Source: Clostridia bacterium (GTDB taxonomy: Bacteria; Bacillota; Clostridia; Oscillospirales; Acutalibacteraceae). Taken from it: DNA of 5,762 nucleotides. The DNA is taken from positions 1 through 5,762 of the forward strand of contig JAFRKM010000039.1 in the NCBI GenBank assembly GCA_017431755.1, given 5' to 3'. The position numbers and the translations under genes are program-made. The first letter of the stretch is position 1. The number at the start of each line of letters is the position of its first letter. Of this stretch, positions 1-5,762 are shown one piece after another. The notes under the pieces are model-generated. The model ran no database searches and was not told the DNA's origin. It saw only the letters and a list, made by a program, of their open reading frames with translations.

Positions 1-1167
1 ACTACTCAGCGTGTTTTCTGATCTAAAATTTATATTTTTAAAAGCAAATTTGTCATTGGTTGGCTTTTGGGATTCAGAGGCTTTGTTTTTACTAATAAAT
101 ACTTCTGGTGGTATTTTTTTTTCTTCGCTGTTTTTATAAGAAATGTTATTTAGTGGATTTAAAACAGAGCTTTGACTGTTAAAATTCATAAGTGCATTTT
201 TAACACTATAATAAATTGCTTCAAAAATTAATTTTTCATCAGAAAATTTTACTTCTGTTTTCGTTGGATGAGTATTAACATCCACAAACTCAGGGTTAAC
301 TTCAATATAAATTGCGCAATATGGAAATTTGCCGACCATTACCGAATTTTTAAAAGCTTCTTCTAAAGCACTGCATCCTGTTTTGGTTTTTATGTATCGC
401 CCATTTAAAAAGAAATTTTGCATGCTTCGACTGGACCTGGAAAACGCCGGTTTGCTTATAAATCCATCAATTTTAATGTTTTTATACTCATACTTTACGG
501 GTATCATTCCGTCAAAAAAACTTTTCCCGTACACGCAGTATATAGCTGATGAGATTTTTTTGTTTCCGGTTGTGTGCAGGGTTTCTTTTCCGTCTCTTAT
601 AAATTTAAAAGCTATTTCTGGATGAGAAAGGGCGATTTTGTCAATTATTCCAGCGCAGGCGTTAGCTTCCGCGACATCTTTTTTTAAAAATTTCATGCGT
701 GCGGGAGTGTTATAAAAAAGGTCTTTTACTAAAATAGTTGTTCCATTAGTGCCGCCAATATCAAGAAGTTTGCCGGGTAATCCGCCGTTTATAAAAAACT
801 GTGTACCGATTTCTTCGTCGGCTGATTTTGTGATAATTTCTACACGAGAAACCGCGCATATGGAAGCTAAGGCTTCACCTCTAAAGCCGAGTGATGATAT
901 TTTTTCTAGGTCGTCTGCATTTTTAAGTTTGCTTGTTGCATGGCGCAAAAATGCATTTTTTACGTCTTCTCGGTAAATTCCGCAACCGTTGTCTGTTATT
1001 TTAATTAGTTTATTTCCGCCGTTTTTAATTTCAACTGTAATTCTTGTTGCTCCGGCATCAATGGAATTTTCTAATAATTCTTTTACTACTGAGGCCGGCC
1101 TTTCAATAACTTCTCCTGCGGCTATTAATTGGGAAGTTTGTTTGCTTAAAATGTTAATCTTTTTCAT
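1..1167 (-). CDS. mutL: DNA mismatch repair protein MutL (N-terminal 389 residues, cut by window edge)
   Basis: MutL is the GHKL-family ATPase that couples mismatch recognition by MutS to strand incision and removal. In bacteria without MutH, such as most Firmicutes, it usually carries the nicking endonuclease itself. Reading from ATG at 1167, 389 codons stay open to the left edge. ATPase motif I is KELLENSIDAGA (residues 29-40), with predicted catalytic Glu30 and Mg-binding Asn34. Motif II is DNGCGI (59-64) and motif III is GFRGEAL (94-100). The transducer domain follows, with the VNTHPTKTEVKF segment (297-308) and the conserved ATP-contacting Lys303. From about residue 330 the sequence becomes polar and low-complexity, as in the MutL linker. 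The C-terminal dimerisation/endonuclease domain would lie beyond position 1, so its metal-binding motif cannot be checked. The start is set by AAAGAGG 6 nt upstream and by a family-typical N-terminus (SQLIAAGEVIERPASVVKE). The gene begins 17 bp after the mutS stop. No frameshift was seen on codon-by-codon reading. Confidence 0.97.
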   Translation of the reverse strand, partial: MKKINILSKQTSQLIAAGEVIERPASVVKELLENSIDAGATRITVEIKNGGNKLIKITDNGCGIYREDVKNAFLRHATSKLKNADDLEKISSLGFRGEALASICAVSRVEIITKSADEEIGTQFFINGGLPGKLLDIGGTNGTTILVKDLFYNTPARMKFLKKDVAEANACAGIIDKIALSHPEIAFKFIRDGKETLHTTGNKKISSAIYCVYGKSFFDGMIPVKYEYKNIKIDGFISKPAFSRSSRSMQNFFLNGRYIKTKTGCSALEEAFKNSVMVGKFPYCAIYIEVNPEFVDVNTHPTKTEVKFSDEKLIFEAIYYSVKNALMNFNSQSSVLNPLNNISYKNSEEKKIPPEVFISKNKASESQKPTNDKFAFKNINFRSENTLSS

Positions 1168-1173
1168 TTGGAA

Positions 1174-1180
1174 CCTCTTT
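1174..1180 (-). promoter_or_regulatory. mutL ribosome binding site
   Basis: On the minus strand this reads AAAGAGG, 6 nt before the mutL ATG at 1167. It lies wholly in the 17-bp gap after the mutS stop codon. It supports the chosen start and separate translation initiation within a shared mRNA. Confidence 0.75.
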
Positions 1181-1184
1181 AAAC

Positions 1185-3806
1185 TTAATTTTTTGTCATT
1201 TCCACAAGATTGTATAAAACATTCATGGATTCAACAGGTGTTAGAACGCTTACGTCTATATTTTTGAGTTTTTCTATTATTTCGTTTGATTTAGAACTAT
1301 AGTCCGATAAAGTGATTTGTGAAATATTTTCAGTGTTTTCATTTTTTGTACTCACGCTTGGATAATTATTAGATTCCAACATTTTGAGTATTTCTTTTGA
1401 TCGCTTGATAATATTTTGAGGAAGTCCGGCAAGTTTTGCAACTTCAATTCCGTAGCTATCGTCTGCGCCGCCGGGAACAATTTTTCTTAAAAATGTAATA
1501 TCATCGCCGCGTTTTTTTACTGCTATATTATAATTTTTAATATTGTTAAATTCTCCTGACATGCTTGTTAGTTCATGGTAATGAGTTGCAAATAAAGTTT
1601 TTGCTCCAAGTGTTTTTGGATTTGCAATATATTCTAAAACAGCTCTTGCTATACTCATTCCGTCGAATGTAGAAGTTCCGCGGCCGATTTCGTCGAGTAT
1701 TAAAAGGCTGTTTGAAGTGGCATTTTTTATAATGTCTGCAACTTCGTTCATTTCTACCATAAATGTGGATTGCCCTGACGCTAGATCATCTGATGCGCCG
1801 ATACGTGTAAAAATATTGTCTACAATGCCGATTTTTGCTTCTGATGCTGGAACAAAGCTGCCAATTTGTGCCATTAAAGTTATTAAAGCGGTTTGGCGCA
1901 TATAAGTTGATTTTCCTGCCATGTTTGGCCCTGTGATAACCGACACCATATTTTCGTTATTGTCAAGTAAAGTATCATTTGGCACAAACGGTGCGGAAGT
2001 TAAAAGCTGTTCAACCACTGGGTGGCGTCCTTCTTTAATAAAAATAGTTTTTCCTTCATTTACTTCAGGTTTAACGTAATTATTAAAGCAAGCCGTTTCT
2101 GCTAATGAAACAATAACATCAAGGTTGGCAATAATGTTAGCTACTTTGGCAATTTTTGGAAGCTGCTCTGCGATTTTAAGGCGTACTTTTTCAAAAATTT
2201 CGTATTCAATTTCATTTATTTTATCTTTGGCATATAAAATTCTAGCTTCCAAATCTTTTAACTCTTGGGTTATGTATCGTTCACAGTTTGTAAGAGTTTG
2301 TTTGCGAATGTATTCCTGTGGAACTAGGTTTTTAAATGAGTTTGTAATTTCAATATAGTATCCAAAGACTTTGTTGTATCCTATTTTTAATTTAGAAATA
2401 CCTGTTTTTTGGCGCTCGCGGTTTTCTATGTCTGCAATTAAAGTTTTGCCATTTTTAATGTCGCTTCGGAGTCTGTCCACTTCTTCGCTGTATTTTTCTT
2501 TGATTATTCCGCCTTCTTTAATAAGCATTGGCGGGTCATCAATTATTGCGTCTTCAATTAGCATGTATATTTCTTTTAAAAGGTCTAAATTTTCGCACAT
2601 TTTGCTTAAAAAGAAAGATTTACATTTGTAAAGATTAAATTTAATTTGCGGTAGCTTTGAAAGGGTAGAGGATAGTGATTTTAAATCTCTTGCATTAGCT
2701 GAACCATATGTTATTTTTGTCATTAACCTTTCAATGTCTTGAATTCCGGATAAATTTTCTCTAAAATCATCTTTTAAAGAGATATCATTCACAAGTTCTT
2801 CGGTGGCGTCTTGTCTCCATTTTATTTTTTGTATGTCAACAAGTGGCCTTTCAATCCAAGAGCGAAGTAATCTTTTGCCCATGGACGTCTTTGTTTTATC
2901 AAGGACCCAGAGAAGAGAGCCTTTTTTGGATTTACTGCGCATAGTTTCGGTAATTTCCAGGTTTCTTATTGTGTTAATATCGAGCCCCATAAACTCGGAT
3001 TTATTATAAAAATTAATTGAATTTATGCGCTCTAGACCTGATTTTTGAGTTTTTTTAAGATAACCGAGCAAATTGCCGATAGCAATTACCGTTATTATGT
3101 TTTTTTCTATATTGAATTTTTTTAGTTTATCTTTGCTAAACTGTTTTATTAGCATATTTTTTGAGTTTATAAAGTCTTCGCTGTTATTCAAAAATTCTTC
3201 TCTGCAGGAAATTTTATTTTTTAGAAAACTACTTAAAGATTCATCAATAACTGTATTTTTGTCTATTAAAATTTCGCTGGGGGAGAATTTGCCCAGTTCA
3301 TTTTTTAGCTGATTGACGGCGTAGGTTTTATCACCTTCAAGTTTTGTGGCATATAAAATTCCGGTTGAAACGTCGCAAAAAGATATGCCGATTTCCTCTT
3401 TATTTTCGGATATAACCAAAGAACATATATAGTTGTTTTTGGCTTCATCAAGCATGCTTTCTTCCATAACAGTTCCAGGAGTAATTACACGTACAACTTC
3501 ACGCTTAACAAGGCCTTTTGCAGTTGTGGGATTTTCCATTTGGTCGCACATTGCAACTTTGTATCCTTTTGAAACAAGACGTGCAATATATGCCTCGCAG
3601 CTATGATACGGTATGCCGCACATTGGCGCTCTTTCTTTTTGTCCATAGTCTTTACCTGTAAGGGTTAAATCGAGTTCTTCCGAAACAACTTTAGCGTCAT
3701 CGAAAAACATTTCGTAAAAATCGCCGAGCCTAAAGAATAAAATACTGTCTTTATGCTGATTTTTAATTTCCATGTACTGTTTCATCATTGGTGAAATTTC
3801 TGTCAT
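1185..3806 (-). CDS. mutS: DNA mismatch repair protein MutS
   Basis: MutS (873 residues, normal full length for MutS1) is the clamp that finds mispaired or unpaired bases in newly replicated DNA and recruits MutL in an ATP-dependent way. The N-terminal mismatch-binding domain has the FYE wedge in RLGDFYEMF, with Phe30 stacking on the mismatch and Glu32 contacting it. The connector, core/lever and clamp regions fill about residues 115-570. The ABC-type ATPase is complete: Walker A GPNMAGKST (626-634), signature region GASDDLASGQSTFMVEM (670-686), Walker B LLILDE (701-706) followed by IGRGTSTFDG, and the switch histidine segment THYHEL (741-746). A helix-turn-helix dimerisation segment with DDSYGIEVAKLAGLP covers about 782-796. 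A possible beta-clamp peptide, QITLSDY, is at 830-836, before a C-terminal helical tail. The start fits the family pattern (SPMMKQYMEIK close to the N-terminus) and has GTGAGGA 4 nt upstream. It lies 41 bp after the YlbF-family gene and 17 bp before mutL. Confidence 0.98.
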   Translation of the reverse strand: MTEISPMMKQYMEIKNQHKDSILFFRLGDFYEMFFDDAKVVSEELDLTLTGKDYGQKERAPMCGIPYHSCEAYIARLVSKGYKVAMCDQMENPTTAKGLVKREVVRVITPGTVMEESMLDEAKNNYICSLVISENKEEIGISFCDVSTGILYATKLEGDKTYAVNQLKNELGKFSPSEILIDKNTVIDESLSSFLKNKISCREEFLNNSEDFINSKNMLIKQFSKDKLKKFNIEKNIITVIAIGNLLGYLKKTQKSGLERINSINFYNKSEFMGLDINTIRNLEITETMRSKSKKGSLLWVLDKTKTSMGKRLLRSWIERPLVDIQKIKWRQDATEELVNDISLKDDFRENLSGIQDIERLMTKITYGSANARDLKSLSSTLSKLPQIKFNLYKCKSFFLSKMCENLDLLKEIYMLIEDAIIDDPPMLIKEGGIIKEKYSEEVDRLRSDIKNGKTLIADIENRERQKTGISKLKIGYNKVFGYYIEITNSFKNLVPQEYIRKQTLTNCERYITQELKDLEARILYAKDKINEIEYEIFEKVRLKIAEQLPKIAKVANIIANLDVIVSLAETACFNNYVKPEVNEGKTIFIKEGRHPVVEQLLTSAPFVPNDTLLDNNENMVSVITGPNMAGKSTYMRQTALITLMAQIGSFVPASEAKIGIVDNIFTRIGASDDLASGQSTFMVEMNEVADIIKNATSNSLLILDEIGRGTSTFDGMSIARAVLEYIANPKTLGAKTLFATHYHELTSMSGEFNNIKNYNIAVKKRGDDITFLRKIVPGGADDSYGIEVAKLAGLPQNIIKRSKEILKMLESNNYPSVSTKNENTENISQITLSDYSSKSNEIIEKLKNIDVSVLTPVESMNVLYNLVEMTKN

Positions 3807-3810
3807 ATAT

Positions 3811-3817
3811 TCCTCAC
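3811..3817 (-). promoter_or_regulatory. mutS ribosome binding site
   Basis: The minus strand reads GTGAGGA, then ATAT and the mutS ATG. The 4-nt spacer is a little short. The next Met codons (residues 7 and 8) would cut into the conserved PMMKQY segment, so the first ATG is preferred. Confidence 0.65.
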
Positions 3818-3847
3818 TTGCTTTTTAAAAATAATTTTTGATTTTTC

Positions 3848-4258
3848 TTAGTTGCATCCTGAGCAGCTCGAGCAACTTCCTGTGCAGCTTGATAATTCAT
3901 CTGTGTTTACTGTATAAGGATCTTGTCCGCCTGCAGATGCTGTTATTATATAATTTATTTTTCTAAGAATATTTTCAAATTTTTCTTTTGAACTGTTAAA
4001 TTCTTTCATGGTTTCATTTGTCATTATTTTAGAGTAAAGATCGCTTATTTCGGCATTTAGTTTGTCGATTGTTTTATGGCTTACTTCTTCTTTGGAAATT
4101 TCTTCATTTATGGAGGCTTTTTTTAAGTTGAAATTTTCTATCATTTCTTGAAGTTCTTTGTTGCACTCCACGTTTTGCTCTTTTATTTTATACTCTGTGT
4201 ACTCGTCGCTTTTTTGAATTTCAGCTCCTAAATTTTTTGCTAAATTAATTAAATCCAT
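3848..4258 (-). CDS. YlbF/YmcA (Com_YlbF, RicA-like) family protein with cysteine-rich C-terminus
   Basis: This 136-residue soluble protein appears almost all helical. It has a first helix with MDLINLAKNLGAEIQ, then Lys/Glu-rich amphipathic helices to about residue 105, and no signal peptide or membrane segment. Helical character, length and the segment around KIMTNETMKEFNSSKEKFE (77-95) fit the YlbF/YmcA family. In Bacillus these proteins (RicA, RicF) join YaaT (RicT) in a complex that binds Fe-S clusters and promotes RNase Y-dependent RNA maturation, competence, sporulation and biofilm formation. The position between miaB and mutS matches ymcA (ricA) in Bacillus, so RicA is the better guess than RicF, but sequence alone does not separate them. 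The protein ends in Cys125, Cys129, Cys132 and Cys135 (CX3CX2CX2C) in a Ser/Gly-rich tail; Cys32 is the only other cysteine. This suggests metal or Fe-S binding, which is inference. The start has AAAGGAG 8 nt upstream. The gene lies 29 bp after miaB and 41 bp before mutS. Confidence 0.85.
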   Translation of the reverse strand: MDLINLAKNLGAEIQKSDEYTEYKIKEQNVECNKELQEMIENFNLKKASINEEISKEEVSHKTIDKLNAEISDLYSKIMTNETMKEFNSSKEKFENILRKINYIITASAGGQDPYTVNTDELSSCTGSCSSCSGCN

Positions 4259-4266
4259 AGTTTTTT

Positions 4267-4273
4267 CTCCTTT
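4267..4273 (-). promoter_or_regulatory. Ribosome binding site of the YlbF-family gene
   Basis: The minus strand reads AAAGGAG, 8 nt before the ATG at 4258, in the 29-bp gap after the miaB stop. It is the strongest Shine-Dalgarno sequence in the window and fixes this start. Confidence 0.8.
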
Positions 4274-4287
4274 TTGTTTTTTTATTT

Positions 4288-5672
4288 TTATATGATTTTT
4301 CCTTTTAAAGATTCTTTTTTAGAGTTTGTTATTAAAACATTTAAAAATTTTCCGATGTTATCTTTTTTACCTTTTACTTCTACTAAGATGTTCCCGCTTG
4401 TCCTGCAGAGGAGTTCATTTGTTTCGGGTAAAAATGATTCCGCTAAAACTTTAAGCGATTCCCCAATCATTTCTTTGTGAAGGTTTTCCGAAATTTCCTC
4501 TTGAATTTTTAAAAGCTCTAAAAGCCAGGCTGTTTTTTCGTGTTTGCTTATGGGATCAAGAAGTTTTGCAGCTGGAGTCCCTTCGCGCGGGGAATAGATG
4601 AAAGTGAAAAGTGACGCAAATTTTACTTTTTTTAAAAGATCGGTTGTTTCCAAAAAATCTTCGTACGTTTCACCGGGAAATCCTACGATTATATCGCTTG
4701 TAAAAACAATATCCGGGATTTTGCTTTTCGCATAATCTATTATTTTTAGGTAAGACTCTTTTGTATATTTGCGGTTCATTTCTTTTAAAATTTTATTACT
4801 GCCACACTGTACCGGAAGATGAATATGATGCGCTATATGGTTGCTTTTACTTATAACGTCAAAAAGTTCATTTGTCGCATCTTTCGGGTGCGAGGTCATA
4901 AACCTTATGGTGTACTCGCCTTCAAAGCCGTCCAGTTTTTTTAAAAGCTTGGGGAAGTTTATATTCTCCTCTAATCCTTTGCCGTAAGAATTAACATTTT
5001 GACCTAAAAGAGTTATATCTTTGTATCCGTTTTCAAGCAGCTTTTTAAATTCAGAAATAATTTCCGCTGAGTTTCTGCTTCGTTCACGGCCTCTGACATA
5101 CGGAACAATGCAGTACGAACAAAAATTATTGCATCCATACATAATGGGTAAAAATGCTTTTAAATTATTATTTCTAACAGCAGGAAAATCTTCTGTAATA
5201 ATATCTTCGGTTTCTTTTATGTAATTTTTTCCGGATTTTTTTTGATTTTCGTTTTTATTTAAAATTGTTTCGTAAAAATACTTTGGAAATTTGTGAATCG
5301 AATGCGTACCAAAAACTAAATCTATAAAGCCATATTTTGATTTTATTTTGTCAATTATCGTATTTTGCTCTGTCATGCAGCCGCAGAGTATTATAAATAA
5401 ATTTTCATTTGTTTTTTTTAGGTTTTTCACCCAGCCGATATTCCCAAAGGCTTTGTTTTCGGCATTTTCTCTTATTGCGCACGTGTTAAAAAGTATAACG
5501 TCTGCGTTTTCTTGATTATCAGTTAAAGTAAAACCCATGTTTACAAGCATACCTTTGTATTTTTCGCTGTCAGAAACATTTTGCTGGCAACCATATGTTT
5601 TTACAAAAGCTTTTGGGTTTTCTATTTTAAGCGTATTTTTATAATAATCTTTTATATTTTGGCAGTATACAT
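4288..5672 (-). CDS. miaB: tRNA-2-methylthio-N6-dimethylallyladenosine synthase MiaB (5' end irregular)
   Basis: MiaB is a radical-SAM methylthiotransferase that converts i6A37 to ms2i6A37 next to the anticodon of tRNAs reading UNN codons, using two Fe-S clusters. The N-terminal UPF0004 domain holds the three cluster ligands: TYGCQQN (Cys codon 5587-5589), NTCAIRENAENKAFG, and CGCM. The radical-SAM motif YGCNNFCSYCIVPYVRGRERSR carries CX3CX2C, followed by RFMTSHPKD, HLPVQCGSNKILKEMNRKYT, DIIVGFPGET and SPREGTPA. A TRAM-like RNA-binding domain fills about the last 60 residues. The first in-frame ATG (5550) would give 420 residues but drop TYGCQQN, so it is not a credible start. The homologous frame stays open to a TAG at 5686-5688 without any ATG, GTG or TTG. 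The nearest upstream ATG (5672) is in another frame and stops after six codons. Adding one base around 5655-5670 would join it, giving 461 residues beginning MYTAKNIKDYYKN, a normal MiaB length. Identity is certain; the exact start and whether the frame is intact are not. Confidence 0.93.
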
Positions 5673-5704
5673 TTTGCTCTGTGCCCTACTTATAAATAGT
5701 TGAT

Positions 5705-5733
5705 ATATTAATAAATGGTATTCCTCGTGTCTA
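5705..5733 (-). promoter_or_regulatory. Candidate sigma-A-type promoter for the miaB-mutL cluster
   Basis: On the minus strand TAGACA (5733-5728, one mismatch to TTGACA) is followed by exactly 17 bp and then TAATAT (5710-5705, four of six matches to TATAAT). An A-rich tract lies upstream at about 5741-5762 and could act as an UP-like element. Transcription would start near 5698, giving a leader of roughly 25 nt before the ATG at 5672. Because the region is so A+T-rich, chance matches are likely, so this is only a candidate. The remaining bases from 5673 to 5762 show no gene and no clear terminator. Confidence 0.4.
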
Positions 5734-5762
5734 AAGACTCTTTTTTTATTTTTTGTTTTTAA

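Noticed and set aside
329..1267. Plus-strand open frames at 329-625, 749-976 and 989-1267
   Set aside because: They lie antisense to mutL (the last also overlaps the mutS end), their translations show no recognisable family features, and the minus-strand frame encodes clear MutL motifs throughout.
1717..3312. Plus-strand open frames inside mutS (1717-1905, 2125-2358, 2371-2631, 2803-3009, 3073-3312)
   Set aside because: They are antisense shadows of an intact, motif-complete mutS. Their hydrophobic, Ser/Phe/Ile-rich translations are what reversed A+T-rich coding sequence gives.
3807..3847. A/T-only inverted repeat between the YlbF-family gene and mutS
   Set aside because: The A-run and T-run pairing has no G-C pairs and no following U-tract suited to termination. 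It is expected by chance in such A+T-rich DNA.
4274..5224. Plus-strand open frames at 4274-4480 and 5021-5224
   Set aside because: They are antisense to miaB, with no supporting motif.
4288..5550. miaB starting at the ATG at 5550
   Set aside because: This start removes the TYGCQQN cysteine needed for the auxiliary Fe-S cluster, and the upstream in-frame codons clearly continue the MiaB N-terminus.
5650..5672. Programmed -1 ribosomal frameshift joining the ATG at 5672 to the miaB frame
   Set aside because: The A-run is only four bases, and a tRNA on AAA slipping back would have to re-pair on CAA. There is no classic slippery heptamer or downstream stem-loop. A missing base is simpler.
5728..5762. 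Plus-strand terminator: small GTCT/AGAC inverted repeat followed by a T-rich run
   Set aside because: The stem is only three to four base pairs with almost no loop, and no plus-strand gene precedes it.
1..5762. Mobile element, CRISPR array, tRNA/rRNA gene or novel defence system
   Set aside because: No direct repeats, terminal inverted repeats, transposase-like frames or cloverleaf-like sequences were seen. All but about 90 bp plus the short gaps is explained by four housekeeping genes.

Overview
The window is a single-strand gene cluster. All four genes lie on the minus strand and are read from the right end towards the left: miaB (tRNA methylthiotransferase), a small YlbF/YmcA-family gene, mutS, and the 5' part of mutL, which runs off the left edge. 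The gaps between genes are 29, 41 and 17 bp. None contains a convincing terminator, and the three downstream genes each have a purine-rich Shine-Dalgarno sequence, so they are probably co-transcribed. A promoter-like sequence lies just upstream of miaB.

The DNA is strongly A+T-rich, with Lys/Asn/Ile-rich proteins and GGAG-type ribosome binding sites. The gene order matches the Bacillus subtilis order miaB(ymcB)-ymcA(ricA)-cotE-mutS-mutL without the spore-coat gene cotE. This points to a low-GC Firmicute, most likely a member of the Clostridia. The TYGCQQN form of the first MiaB cysteine motif fits that, but the genus cannot be named from the sequence.

Region by region: 1-1167 holds mutL, 389 codons with the complete N-terminal ATPase and transducer domains; the C-terminal endonuclease/dimerisation domain is outside the window. 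1185-3806 holds a full-length mutS. 3848-4258 holds a 136-residue YlbF-family protein with a cysteine-rich tail. 4288 to about 5672 holds miaB. 5673-5762 is the leader and promoter region. MutS and MutL form the post-replicative mismatch-repair pair. MiaB modifies A37 of tRNAs and, in Bacillus, lies beside the Ric (YmcA/YlbF/YaaT) RNA-processing factors.

The window is mostly ordinary housekeeping sequence and I found no new defence or mobile system. Two points deserve a second look. First, the miaB frame has no standard start codon upstream of its essential first Fe-S cysteine; one missing base near 5650-5672 would explain this. Second, the YlbF-family protein ends in a four-cysteine CX3CX2CX2C tail that looks like a metal or Fe-S ligand set.
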